A DNA stretch of 64,000 nt from CAYPNP01 sp964412195 (GCA_964412195.1 CAYPNP010000012.1:1-64000); one strand, 5' to 3'; numbered from the stretch's first letter, positions 7,202 to 17,245 are shown. Translations and numbers: made by a program. The notes: a model not told the origin generated them from the letters alone.

Positions 7202-8083
7202 TCACTGGTACAGCGTGCCGGCGTTGACGATGGGCTGGGCGGCCCGTTCGCTGCACAGCACCACCATCAGGTTGCTCACCATGGTGGCCTTGCGCTCCTC
7301 GTCGAGCTGGACCACCTGGTTGCGGGCCAGACGGTCCAGGGCCATCTCCACCATGCCCACGGCGCCATCGACGATGCGCTGGCGCGCAGCGATGATCGCG
7401 CCGGCCTGCTGCCGCTGCAGCATGGCGGCGGCGATCTCGGGGGCGTACGCCAGGTGGCTGATGCGGGCCTCGAGCACTTGCACGCCGGCCTTGGCCAGGC
7501 GCTCCTGGATCTCGTTCTGCAGGTGCGACGCCACGGCGGCGGTGTGGCCGCGCAGCGACGTGGTGGCGTCCTCGTGGCTGTCGTACGGGTACGCCGTGGC
7601 CAGGTTGCGCACGGCCGCCTCGCTCTGGACGTGGACGAAGTTCTCGTAGTCGTCCACCTCGAAGCAGGCCTCGGCGGTGTCCACCACCTTCCAGACCACC
7701 ACCGCGGCGATCTCGATGGGATTGCCGTCGTGGTCGTTCACCTTGAGCCGGGCGGTCTCGAAGTTCCTCACCCGCAGGGACACCGGCTTCTTGCTGTAGA
7801 ACGGATTCGCCCAGCGCAAGCCGGGCCGCCGGACGGTGCCCCGGTAATCGCCGAAGAGCTGCAGCACGACGCCCTGGTTGGGATTGACCACGAAGAGGCC
7901 GCCGAAGCAGATGCTGTCGACGATGAGGACGAAGACCCACACGAAGATCAGGAACACCCCGCCGCCGGCCTCGGCTCCGCGGATGGCGGTCACCAGGCCC
8001 CAGATGGACAGGCCGAGGACCACCAGCTGGAGCAGCAGGGCCACCAGGCCGTTGGACGCGGAACGTTCTCTCTCGTTGATCAT
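7202..8083 (-). CDS. SPFH/Band 7 domain membrane protein
   Basis: 293 residues starting at the ATG at 8083 behind AGGAGG. Two hydrophobic segments near residues 14-32 and 42-65 anchor it. The SPFH domain follows, starting at NPNQGVVLQLFGDYRGTVRR, with a helical C-terminal part rich in Ala, Gln and Glu (QNEIQERLAKAGVQVLEARI). Prohibitin/stomatin-type proteins form oligomeric rings that organise membrane domains or regulate membrane proteases. The subgroup without a partner NfeD protein, usually followed by a small Arc-like gene, is widespread in bacteria but has no firmly assigned role. Here the small partner gene is damaged. Confidence 0.9.
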   Translation of the reverse strand: MINERERSASNGLVALLLQLVVLGLSIWGLVTAIRGAEAGGGVFLIFVWVFVLIVDSICFGGLFVVNPNQGVVLQLFGDYRGTVRRPGLRWANPFYSKKPVSLRVRNFETARLKVNDHDGNPIEIAAVVVWKVVDTAEACFEVDDYENFVHVQSEAAVRNLATAYPYDSHEDATTSLRGHTAAVASHLQNEIQERLAKAGVQVLEARISHLAYAPEIAAAMLQRQQAGAIIAARQRIVDGAVGMVEMALDRLARNQVVQLDEERKATMVSNLMVVLCSERAAQPIVNAGTLYQ

Positions 8084-8100
8084 GTTGCCTCCTGTGATAT

Positions 8101-8144
8101 CTATACGATATCATAATGGTATAGTCACGGGAGATGTTTGTCAA
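8101..8144 (-). promoter_or_regulatory. Promoter region of the SPFH gene with inverted repeat
   Basis: Minus-strand TTGACA at 8144-8139 with a weak TACCAT at 8121-8116 (17-base spacer). CTATAC (8101-8106) and GTATAG (8119-8124) form an inverted pair over the start region, a possible operator for the ribbon-helix-helix partner; that link is inference. Confidence 0.45.
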
Positions 8145-8444
8145 CGGGAGATTCCATACCATCCAAACCGCCGATCCAGCAGGGGAGGGTGGACTGGCCG
8201 CACTCTACCCCGGGACACGCTCCCGGCGGGGGAAACCGCCCGTGCGTCCAGCTATGGATCAAGCGATAATCGGCTGTCTCCCTCCCCGCTCCCCACGTCC
8301 GAAACCCGAAGTTGGATCTTCACTCTGGTTCACAGCCCTGCATCCGATTTTCAGGTTTCATCCTGCGGAAGGGGCGGGTCTGTCACTCGCGCCTCGTCTC
8401 CTGCTCCTTCCACGACTTGGCCCCCCGTTTTCTGCTCACAGTAT
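8145..8444. other. Intergenic stretch without recognised features
   Basis: About 300 bases between the divergently regulated SPFH promoter and the end of the cupredoxin gene. I see no gene, RNA or clear terminator. Confidence 0.5.
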
Positions 8445-9539
8445 TCACTGCACGACGATCCTCCCCTTCATGCCCATGCTGGCGTGAACCGTGCAGACAT
8501 AGTAGTAGGTGCCTGGCGTGTTGAACACGACATCGCCGCCGCCGAAATCCACCGTGAATCCCCCGTTTGAAGTGTTGCCATTGGCGTCCCAGGTCGCTTG
8601 GCTGACTTCCACGGCGTTGTGGATGGAGTCCAGCTGGAATCGGACCGTGTCCCCGGCGTTGACGGTCAGAAGGGACGGTGTGAAGGTGAAGCCCGAGTTG
8701 GTGACGGTGTGCATCATGGGCATGGTGCCCGAGCCCGGGACCATGACCACCGGGATGGAGGTGAGCAGCGCACCGTCCGTGAGGAGGCCCGCGACCACCA
8801 AGCCCTCCTGCTGGGTCACGACCTCGAGGTAGCCCTCGAAATTGCTGAAGTCCACGTCCGGAAACAGGTCGGTGACGAAACGCGCGGTCTGCGTGCCCGG
8901 CACGAACGCCGGCAGGGGCGGATTGATTGTGGCATCGTTGCGGATGACATTGCCGTTGGTGTCTTTGAGACGGAAGGCGATTACCGCCTCGCCTGCCCCG
9001 GCGTTGACCACGGCCACACCGGTGTTGACGGTTCCGCCGGCAACGACCGGGACGGCCCAATCGTGCGCCATGCCGGTCTGGTACCGCGCCGTCACCACAC
9101 CCACCTTGCCCGCGGTCGTGCCGCCGCTGCTAAAGGTGAAGATCACTGACCCATACACGTGAGTGCGGGGATCCGGAGAACCGCCGGCATCGACGTCGAA
9201 AAGGCCCCATCCGACCACCAAGTCCGGTGAGGAGGGGGTCAGGTCGATGTAGCGGACGCTGCCGGCAGGAAGGCTGACGGCAAGCTGGGACACCGGGTTC
9301 CCGTTGACCTGCACGGTGAGCGCAGAACCGTCCTGGTGGTAGAAATACAGGGTTCCGTCGACGGCGGTGGCTGTGCCGGGATTCATCAGCACCATTTGAG
9401 TGGCGTAGCCTCCACCGACGGCAAAGTGGGGAAATATCAGATTTTGGTCAATGGTATGCCCCATGTAACCGCCCTGGGCGCTCAGCACTGCGCCCAAGGC
9501 GGCAAAGGCGACCAGCCAAATCGGGAAGCGAGTTTTCAT
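8445..9539 (-). CDS. Secreted protein with C-terminal cupredoxin (plastocyanin-like) domain
   Basis: 364 residues. A Sec signal peptide (about 1-21, ending LSAQG) follows a start with GGAGG upstream. Residues about 25-265 are a beta-rich surface domain with repeated VLMNPGT/VVNAGAGE-type strands, similar in style to the large secreted protein at 54345-57272. The last 95 residues are a cupredoxin: the ligand set appears as His-307 (SIHNAVE), Cys-349, His-352 and Met-355 or Met-357 in YVCTVHASMGMKG, so type-1 copper binding is likely. It would act outside the cytoplasmic membrane in electron transfer or copper binding. The pairing of a large adhesion-like part with a copper domain is unusual. 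Confidence 0.85.
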   Translation of the reverse strand: MKTRFPIWLVAFAALGAVLSAQGGYMGHTIDQNLIFPHFAVGGGYATQMVLMNPGTATAVDGTLYFYHQDGSALTVQVNGNPVSQLAVSLPAGSVRYIDLTPSSPDLVVGWGLFDVDAGGSPDPRTHVYGSVIFTFSSGGTTAGKVGVVTARYQTGMAHDWAVPVVAGGTVNTGVAVVNAGAGEAVIAFRLKDTNGNVIRNDATINPPLPAFVPGTQTARFVTDLFPDVDFSNFEGYLEVVTQQEGLVVAGLLTDGALLTSIPVVMVPGSGTMPMMHTVTNSGFTFTPSLLTVNAGDTVRFQLDSIHNAVEVSQATWDANGNTSNGGFTVDFGGGDVVFNTPGTYYYVCTVHASMGMKGRIVVQ

Positions 9540-9685
9540 CGTTGTCCTCCAAAAGAATTCGTTACCAGGAATATAGATTGCCCTGGGTTGTGTTCGGTTC
9601 GCCGATCCACCCGGAATGCCTCTGGCGCACCGTGTCCCGGCGAGCGATGCAAGGGCCAGATGTGTGTGATTAATTATTCTGACTG

Positions 9686-9722
9686 CGATGTTCGATGTTC
9701 AATGCTCGATGTTCGAGGTTCG
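9686..9722. repeat. Degenerate TTCGATG repeat block
   Basis: Imperfect head-to-tail copies of the 8-base unit CGATGTTC in the intergenic space behind the alcohol dehydrogenase gene. The same family recurs at 13163-13210, 41269-41312 and 47235-47275. Confidence 0.75.
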
Positions 9723-9758
9723 CTCCCCGCCCCCCTGTCCTTTCACTCGCAGCCGCCC

Positions 9759-10760
9759 TCACACTCTCAGCACGGCCGCTCCCCGCTCCAGCCGGCTGTG
9801 CTTGAGCCGCCGCAATGCCTCGTTGGCCTCCTCCAGGGGAAACTCCTGGACGTCGGTGCGGATCGGGATGGCGGCGGCCAGCTCCAGCAGCTCCCGCGCG
9901 TCCTGCCGGGTGCTGGCCGTGACGCTGCGCAGGACCTTCTCCTGGTAGAGGTGGCGGTCGTAGTCCAGGGGCGGGACCTCACTCATCCAGATGCCGGCCA
10001 GGGCGACGGTGCCCCCCCGGTCCAGCCGCTCCAGCGCCCGGGGCACCAAGCCGCCGGCGGGGGCAAAGATGACGCCGGCCTGCAACGGCCGGCCGGGATC
10101 CTCCTCCGCCCCGCCCGCCCAAGCTGCGCCGAGGCGCCGGGCCAGGGCGCGGTGCTCTTCCGAGCGGGTGAAGACGTGGACGGCGCAGCCCCAATGCCGG
10201 GCGATCTGCAGGGCGATGTGGGCCGAGGCGCCGAAGCCGTACAGGCCGAGGGCCTCGCCGGGCTGGATGCCGGAAAGCCGGAGGGACCGGTACCCGATGA
10301 TGCCGGCGCACAGGAGGGGGGCCGCCTCGTGGTCAGGGAAACCGGGGGGGATCGGGTAGGCAAACGCCTCGTCGGCGAGCATGAATTCGGCGAATCCGCC
10401 AGGTTCGTGGTAGCCGGTGAAACGGGCGTCGGGGCACAGATTCTCCTGGCCGTTGCGGCAGAACCGGCAGCGGCCGCACGTGCGGTGCAGCCATGGTACC
10501 CCGATCCGGTCGCCCGGCCGGAAGGCCGTGGCGCCGGGCCCGGCGGCGTCCACCCCGCCGATGACCTGATGGCCGGGAATGACCGGCCGGCCGTGGAGCG
10601 GCAGGTCGCCCTCGACCACATGCAAGTCGGTGTGGCAAACGCCGCACACGGAAACCCGGATCCGCACCTCCCCCGGCCCCGGCTCGGGCACGGCCACGTC
10701 GCGCGGCACCAGCGGCGACTCGCCGACGGGCGCCTGCCGTTCCACCACCATCGCCCTCAT
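9759..10760 (-). CDS. Zinc-dependent alcohol dehydrogenase
   Basis: 333 residues starting MRAMVVERQA (ATG at 10760, GGAGGTGGG upstream); longer frames start upstream at a TTG without support. It is a medium-chain dehydrogenase. Catalytic zinc ligands are Cys-42 in CGVCHTD and His-64 in PGHQ; structural zinc ligands are Cys-95, 98, 101 and 109 in CGRCRFCRNGQENLC. The nucleotide fold begins near GEALGLYGFGASAHIALQIA. The sequence resembles the AdhP-like or AdhA-type group that interconverts primary alcohols and aldehydes with NAD(P)H. It is monocistronic, with repeat blocks on both sides, so the physiological substrate cannot be inferred from context. Confidence 0.9.
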   Translation of the reverse strand: MRAMVVERQAPVGESPLVPRDVAVPEPGPGEVRIRVSVCGVCHTDLHVVEGDLPLHGRPVIPGHQVIGGVDAAGPGATAFRPGDRIGVPWLHRTCGRCRFCRNGQENLCPDARFTGYHEPGGFAEFMLADEAFAYPIPPGFPDHEAAPLLCAGIIGYRSLRLSGIQPGEALGLYGFGASAHIALQIARHWGCAVHVFTRSEEHRALARRLGAAWAGGAEEDPGRPLQAGVIFAPAGGLVPRALERLDRGGTVALAGIWMSEVPPLDYDRHLYQEKVLRSVTASTRQDARELLELAAAIPIRTDVQEFPLEEANEALRRLKHSRLERGAAVLRV

Positions 10761-10779
10761 CTCCCACCTCCAGGAGATC

Positions 10780-10891
10780 TCACCACATAGGCACAAAGAA
10801 CACAAAGAATATCATGATGTATAGGACCGATCCCTTGATTCCGTGAAAAAATATAGATGAATTCTTTGTGCCCTTTGTGCCTTTGTGGTGA
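10780..10891. repeat. Long inverted repeat of the TTTGTG/CACAAAG family
   Basis: Arms at 10780-10810 and 10861-10891 are reverse complements at 28 of 31 positions (CACCACAT/AAGGCACAAAG core). The 50-base AT-rich loop lies between two same-strand genes. A third related copy is at 41210-41245. Confidence 0.85.
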
Positions 10892-10894
10892 AAA

Positions 10895-11842
10895 TTATTG
10901 GCCGAGGGCGGCGAGGCGGATGCCGTCCAGCTCCGCGGCGCTGAACACGCCCTCGCGGTGAAGGGCCAGAAACTCCTGGGAGACCGTCTGATCGAATAGG
11001 AAGATGTCGTCGGAGTTCACCGTCACCCGCACCCCCGCGTCGCACAGCCGACGGATCGGATGCTCCCGCAGGCCCGGCACCCGCCCGAGCGCCACGTTGC
11101 TCGACGGGCAGACATTGAGCTGGACGCCGCGCTCCCGGAGCCAGCGCATCACTTCCGGGGAATCCGCCGCTCCGATGCCGTGCTGGACGGCGTCCAGTTC
11201 CAGGATCTCCACCGCCCGTCGCACCGACTCCGCCGTCCCGAACTCCCCGGCGTGGGCCTTGCGTTTCCAGTCCAGCGCCTTCGCCCGCCGGTAGAACGGT
11301 GCGAACTCGCGGATATCCCGCAGATTTTCCGGCCCGTACAGGTCCACCGCGCGGAAATATCCGGTGGCCTCCGCCTTCTCGAAGTACGCCTTCATCTGCG
11401 CCAGGTCGCCCGCCCGGTTGAGGCCCAACTCCGGACGGAAGTCGATTTCCGGCGCCTCCGCCCGGTGGATCGCCTGCAGGATCGCCACTGCGGTATCGAC
11501 GCCCTCGGGATAGAATTCGAAGATGACCGTGTCGTAGCTCATCTCCAGCACGGTGACGCCGTCGGCCCGCGCCTGGCGGAAGGCCGCCCGGAGACCGAAC
11601 TCCATGCCCGCCCGGGTGCGGGCCAGCGGCCGCCAGACCTCCCCCAGGTAGCGGTGCATGCCGGTCAACCCATCCAGGGGCAAAGGCGGAACCGGCACGG
11701 GGCCGCCCAGCCAGGCCTCCCATTCCCGGCGGTTCCCGGCGAGGATCCCGTGACAGTGGAGGTCGCCCTTGGGGACGCTTCGCAGTCCGTCCAGGTTCTC
11801 CGCCGCCAGCGCTTGTCGGAAAGCCATGCTCGCTGAATCCAT
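10895..11842 (-). CDS. Adenosine deaminase-family hydrolase
   Basis: 315 residues with all metal-site signatures of the family: HxH at His-29/His-31 (KGDLHCHG), HAGE at 197-200 with catalytic Glu-200, QHGIGA with His-221, and SDD at 277-279. NVCPSSNVALG around 243-253 is also typical. Family members deaminate adenosine or related purines to the inosine form in the cytoplasm. This one departs from canonical adenosine deaminase in the substrate-binding stretches, for instance a shorter N-terminal segment and FLFDQTVSQEF after the SDD motif. The exact nucleoside or aminodeoxyfutalosine-like substrate is therefore uncertain. No purine genes are nearby. Confidence 0.85.
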   Translation of the reverse strand: MDSASMAFRQALAAENLDGLRSVPKGDLHCHGILAGNRREWEAWLGGPVPVPPLPLDGLTGMHRYLGEVWRPLARTRAGMEFGLRAAFRQARADGVTVLEMSYDTVIFEFYPEGVDTAVAILQAIHRAEAPEIDFRPELGLNRAGDLAQMKAYFEKAEATGYFRAVDLYGPENLRDIREFAPFYRRAKALDWKRKAHAGEFGTAESVRRAVEILELDAVQHGIGAADSPEVMRWLRERGVQLNVCPSSNVALGRVPGLREHPIRRLCDAGVRVTVNSDDIFLFDQTVSQEFLALHREGVFSAAELDGIRLAALGQ

Positions 11843-11963
11843 TGTCCCGCTTGCCTCCCTCCGTTGCGGGACATTATGCCGTGGCGGGGGAGGAATCTCA
11901 ACCGGTTTGCGAAAGGGGTTGGCAAGGGGGGCGGTGGGTGGTTAGAATGAGGGGGACGGTTGT

Positions 11964-12000
11964 CGATTACGATGACGATTACGATGACGATGACGATTCA
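11964..12000. repeat. GATTACGATGAC low-complexity repeat
   Basis: CGATTACGATGA units repeat imperfectly just upstream of the recombinase gene. They could be read in frame with it (as MTITMTMTI), but they look like another degenerate short-period repeat rather than coding sequence. Confidence 0.7.
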
Positions 12001-12055
12001 CGAGTACGATCGGTCATCCGTTATCGGTCTCCGGTCATCTGCAGAGCACGAGCAC

Positions 12056-12985
12056 GTGAAGAAGGACCTGCACCATCTCATTGAGCAGTTCATCGAACAC
12101 CTGCGGTACGAGCAGAACGCGTCGCCGCACACGGTGACCAATTACGCCATCGACCTGCGGGCGTTCGCCGCGTTCTTCACCCGCACCGGCGCCGACGGCA
12201 AGCCGGTGACGCCGCCCGTGGCCGACCTCGACCCGCTGAGCATCCGCGAGTTCATGGGCTGGCTCTACCAGCAGGGCCTGACCAAGCAGTCCATCTGCCG
12301 GAAAATGTCGGCTCTGCGGTCATTCTTCAAGTACCTTCTCCGGGCCGGAGTACTGGAGAAGAACCCAGCCGCCGGCGTCGCCATGCCGCGCAAGCCCCGC
12401 AAGAACCCGACCTTCCTGGATGAAGATCAGACCCGCCACCTGCTGGAAGCGCCCGATCCCGGCACCCGCGCCGGCGTCCGCGACCGGGCCCTGTTCGAGC
12501 TGCTGTACGCCACGGGCGTGCGCGTCAGCGAGCTGACCGGACTCAACCTGGAAGACCTGAGCATGGCCGAAGGGTTGATCCGGGTGCGGGGGAAACGGCG
12601 CAAGGAGCGGCAGGTGCCGTTCGGCGAGCACGCCGCCGGGGCGCTGGAGGCCTGGCTCCAGGAGCGCAGCCTGATCCTCGGCGGGGCGAAGGAAGGGATC
12701 CGGGACCCGGCCGCCGTCTTCCTCAACCTGCAGGGCGGCCGCCTCTCCGCCCGTTCGGTCCGCCGGATCCTCGACGGCTACATCCACCGGGTGGCCGTGC
12801 GGCTGCGCATCTCCCCCCACACCCTGCGCCACTCCTTCGCCACCCACCTCCTCAACGCGGGAGCCGACCTCCGGGTGATCCAGGAGCTGCTGGGCCACGC
12901 CAGCCTGTCCACCACCCAGAAGTACACCCACCTGTCCATCGAGCAGCTGCTCAAGGTGTACAAGAAATCGCACCCGCATGCGTGA
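12056..12985 (+). CDS. xerC: Site-specific tyrosine recombinase (XerC/XerD family)
   Basis: 309 residues from the GTG at 12056, the family's usual length. Earlier starts (TTG at 11960) would add a repeat-encoded N-terminus, so I reject them. The N-terminal SAM-like core-binding domain covers about 1-110. The catalytic domain carries Arg-156 (ATGVRVSEL), Lys-180 (RGKRRKER), His-255 and Arg-258 (HTLRHS), His-281 (GHASLST) and nucleophile Tyr-290. It should resolve chromosome dimers at dif in the cytoplasm. Whether it is XerC or XerD, or the single Xer of this organism, cannot be decided. There is no integrase-type accessory gene around it, so a mobile-element integrase is less likely. Confidence 0.9.
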   Translation: MKKDLHHLIEQFIEHLRYEQNASPHTVTNYAIDLRAFAAFFTRTGADGKPVTPPVADLDPLSIREFMGWLYQQGLTKQSICRKMSALRSFFKYLLRAGVLEKNPAAGVAMPRKPRKNPTFLDEDQTRHLLEAPDPGTRAGVRDRALFELLYATGVRVSELTGLNLEDLSMAEGLIRVRGKRRKERQVPFGEHAAGALEAWLQERSLILGGAKEGIRDPAAVFLNLQGGRLSARSVRRILDGYIHRVAVRLRISPHTLRHSFATHLLNAGADLRVIQELLGHASLSTTQKYTHLSIEQLLKVYKKSHPHA

Positions 12986-13002
12986 GTCGGTGAGTCGGCT
13001 GA

Positions 13003-13157
13003 GTCCGGACATCGGACAGCGGACCTCGGACATCGGATTTCGGAAATCGGACATAGAGGACCGGATTTCAGGGATCGGGGATCCGTTTCAGACTCCTGAA
13101 GACCGAAGTCCGAAACCCAAGGGCCGAAATCCGATGTCCGAAGTCCGATGTCCGCGG
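13003..13157. repeat. CGGACATCGG repeat family in inverted arrangement
   Basis: Copies of the unit CGGACATCGGA (with variants such as CGGACCTCGGA) fill 13003-13080. The opposite orientation, TCCGATGTCCGAAG, fills 13107-13157, so the two halves can pair across a short spacer. It is preceded by GTGAGTCGGTGAGTCGG-type sequence at the end of the recombinase gene. Confidence 0.75.
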
Positions 13158-13162
13158 ATTGA

Positions 13163-13210
<48 letters not shown>

Positions 13211-13237
13211 ATTGCCTGAACCACCGAACGGCCCACC

Positions 13238-15313
<2,076 letters not shown>

Positions 15314-15336
15314 GGTTCGTTCCTCCTCGGGCGGAT

Positions 15337-15366
15337 AAAAAAATGCAGTCCGGCGGACCGGACTGC
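15337..15366 (-). terminator. Intrinsic terminator between rpsG and fusA
   Basis: On the minus strand a perfect 9-base stem (GCAGTCCGG/CCGGACTGC) with a 4-base loop is followed by ATTTTTTT. It sits after rpsG and only 24 bases before the fusA start, so it would lower fusA read-through or act as an attenuator. Confidence 0.85.
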
Positions 15367-15408
15367 GCAGGCAATTTCAAACTGTCAAGACGAGTTCGGT
15401 GCGGATGA

Positions 15409-15879
15409 TTACCAGCGGAAGTGGGCGAAGGCCTTGTTCGCCTCGGCCATCTTGTGGGTGTCTTCCTTCTTCTTGACGGTGGCGCCGCGCTCGTTGAAAG
15501 CGTCGATGATCTCGCCGGCCAGGCGCTCGTGCATGGTCTTCTCGCCGCGGCCGCGGGAATAGTCGATCAGCCAGCGAATGGCCAGGGACTGCTGCCGGGT
15601 GGAGCTGACCTCCACCGGCACCTGGTAGTTGGCGCCGCCCACGCGGCGGGTCTTGACTTCCACCTGGGGCTTGGCGTTCTGGACGGCCCGTTTGAACACC
15701 TTCAGGGGGTCGTCCTTGGTCTTCTTGCCGACCACGTCCATGGCGTCGTAAAAGATATTCTCGGAAATGGTCTTCTTGCCGCGGGTCATCATGCAGTTGA
15801 TGAACTTGGTCACCAGCTCGCTGTTGAACACCGGATCGGGCGGCACGTGGCGCTTGGGGACTTCTCTACGTCTTGGCAT
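15409..15879 (-). CDS. rpsG: 30S ribosomal protein S7
   Basis: 156 residues, the standard bacterial length, starting MPRRREVPKR at an ATG preceded by GAGGAG. The conserved stretches KFINCMMTRGKK, GGANYQVP and RWLIDYSRGRGEKTM are present. S7 organises the 3' domain of 16S rRNA in the 30S head. It lies 15 bases after rpsL, in the classic rpsL-rpsG-fusA order. Confidence 0.98.
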   Translation of the reverse strand: MPRRREVPKRHVPPDPVFNSELVTKFINCMMTRGKKTISENIFYDAMDVVGKKTKDDPLKVFKRAVQNAKPQVEVKTRRVGGANYQVPVEVSSTRQQSLAIRWLIDYSRGRGEKTMHERLAGEIIDAFNERGATVKKKEDTHKMAEANKAFAHFRW

Positions 15880-15894
15880 GCTCGTTCTCCTCGC

Positions 15895-16269
15895 TTATTT
15901 CTTGGGCCGCTTCGTGCCGTACTTCGACCGGGACTGGTTCCGGTTGGCCACGCCGCCGCAGTCCAGCGTGCCGCGGATGATGTGGTACCGGACGCCGGGC
16001 AGGTCCTTGACGCGGCCGCCGCGCACGAGAACGATGTTGTGCTCCTGCAGGCTGTGGCCCTCGCCGGGGATGTACGTGGTGATCTCGATGCCGTTGGTGA
16101 GCCGGACGCGGGCCACCTTGCGCAGCGCCGAGTTCGGTTTCTTCGGCGTGGTGGTGTACACGCGGGTGCAGACGCCGCGGCGCTGCGGGCAATTCTGCAG
16201 GGCCGGGGCCTTCGTCTTCATCCGGGTCATGCGACGGCTTTTGCGGACAAGCTGGTTGATCGTCGGCAC
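15895..16269 (-). CDS. rpsL: 30S ribosomal protein S12
   Basis: 124 residues. I use the GTG at 16269, because AAGGAG is placed correctly before it and the product then begins MPTINQLVRKSRR like other S12 proteins; the longer open frame has no support. The decoding-centre segments TTPKKPNSALRK and GRVKDLPGVRYH are wild type, including the lysines whose change gives streptomycin resistance. First gene of the str operon. Confidence 0.97.
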   Translation of the reverse strand: MPTINQLVRKSRRMTRMKTKAPALQNCPQRRGVCTRVYTTTPKKPNSALRKVARVRLTNGIEITTYIPGEGHSLQEHNIVLVRGGRVKDLPGVRYHIIRGTLDCGGVANRNQSRSKYGTKRPKK

Positions 16270-16337
16270 AATGCACTCCTTGAGATTTCTGGTGTGGCGT
16301 GCGGGTACACTTGGCCCGCGGCCTTCAAAGACGACGG

Positions 16338-16366
16338 AATATAGCAAAAGCGACCGGGGGTGTCAA
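16338..16366 (-). promoter_or_regulatory. Promoter of the str operon
   Basis: Minus-strand TTGACA (16366-16361), a 17-base spacer and TATATT (16343-16338), about 69 bases upstream of rpsL. This is close to a full consensus, as expected for ribosomal genes. Confidence 0.85.
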
Positions 16367-16374
16367 GAGTTTTT

Positions 16375-16409
16375 CGGTGAATGGGTGAATCGGTGAATAG
16401 GTGAATCGG
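16375..16409. repeat. GGTGAAT repeat
   Basis: Four imperfect copies of CGGTGAATGGGTGAAT-type 8-base units just behind the str promoter. Confidence 0.65.
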
Positions 16410-16463
16410 CAGGACGAATCGAGGTGATCATGGGGTGCCATGAAATATCCAGCCTTTGGTTTT

Positions 16464-16495
16464 CATTCCGCATTCCGCACTCCGCGCTCCGCATT
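16464..16495. repeat. CATTCCG repeat
   Basis: Four imperfect 7-base units (CATTCCG, CATTCCG, CACTCCG, CGCTCCG) in the same intergenic gap as the GGTGAAT repeat. Confidence 0.65.
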
Positions 16496-16506
16496 GCTCC
16501 GGGGCG

Positions 16507-16902
16507 TCACCACACACGAAACAGGATGGGGATGAGCCACCCCAGGACCACGGCGGCGCCGACGTTCATCCGGACGATCAGGCGGAGGTCTCGCAGACGT
16601 AGCTTGGCGGCGTACACGTTGACCAGGATCCCCAGCACCAGCGTGTTGAGGCCGCCGAAGACCCACGGGGCCGTCTGGGGGAAGAGCCGGCAGAAAAGGA
16701 TTCGGTAGATGGCGCTGAAGCTCGGACCGATCAGGAGGGTGCAGCCCGCCAGCAGGATCAGCAGGGTGACATTGCGCGCCAGGGGGCTCGGCGGGTCCGC
16801 CATCCGGCGCATCGACTGCAGGAACCCGCCGCACAGTAGCGCGCCGAACAGGAAGCCGCACACGACCCCGATCTTGACAATTTTCCAGACCAGTCCGATC
16901 AT
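16507..16902 (-). CDS. Small membrane protein
   Basis: 131 residues from the ATG at 16902 with GAGGT upstream. Four hydrophobic helices are visible (IVKIGVVCGFLFGALLCGGF, VTLLILLAGCTLLIG, PWVFGGLNTLVLGILVNVYA and a C-terminal VVLGWLIPILF). I recognise no family or catalytic residues. It stands between the str operon and a divergent small gene; its role is unknown. Confidence 0.65.
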   Translation of the reverse strand: MIGLVWKIVKIGVVCGFLFGALLCGGFLQSMRRMADPPSPLARNVTLLILLAGCTLLIGPSFSAIYRILFCRLFPQTAPWVFGGLNTLVLGILVNVYAAKLRLRDLRLIVRMNVGAAVVLGWLIPILFRVW

Positions 16903-17008
16903 GAAACGGGATACCTCGAGCCGGATTATAAACAAACCGCGGCCGGGAATCCAAATCAAATCCGCTGCCGCCGGCGGTACGGCGGCGGCGCCTCCACCCG
17001 GGAGGGGC

Positions 17009-17245
17009 ATGACCGAACAGCCGCCTGAGCCGCCTGAGCCGTCCGACCCCGGCTGCGAACCGGCGCCGGAGTGGTGCGACCTCGGCTGCCCCTGGGCGGC
17101 GTTCCCGCCGGCCGGGGGCCTCGACGGGTCCTTGTCCTGCCGCACGTTCCAGGCCCTTCTCTGCCGGCGCACCGGCCGGATCGTCACCAAGAACGCCCGT
17201 TGCCCCCTTCGCCGTCCGGAGGATCCCGCCCGCGGCAAGGCTTGA
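17009..17245 (+). CDS. Small cysteine-rich protein
   Basis: 78 residues starting at the ATG at 17009 (GGAGG three bases upstream, slightly close). Six cysteines (16, 23, 27, 44, 52, 65) are arranged in CDLGCPWAAFP, DGSLSCRTFQALLC and KNARC blocks. From memory, similar short proteins with a C-x3-C, SCRTF and KN-x-x-C pattern occur as uncharacterised genes in other bacteria. A metal site is plausible but unproven. The N-terminus is an acidic, proline-rich PPEPPEPSDP stretch. It converges on the PfkB gene. Confidence 0.55.
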   Translation: MTEQPPEPPEPSDPGCEPAPEWCDLGCPWAAFPPAGGLDGSLSCRTFQALLCRRTGRIVTKNARCPLRRPEDPARGKA

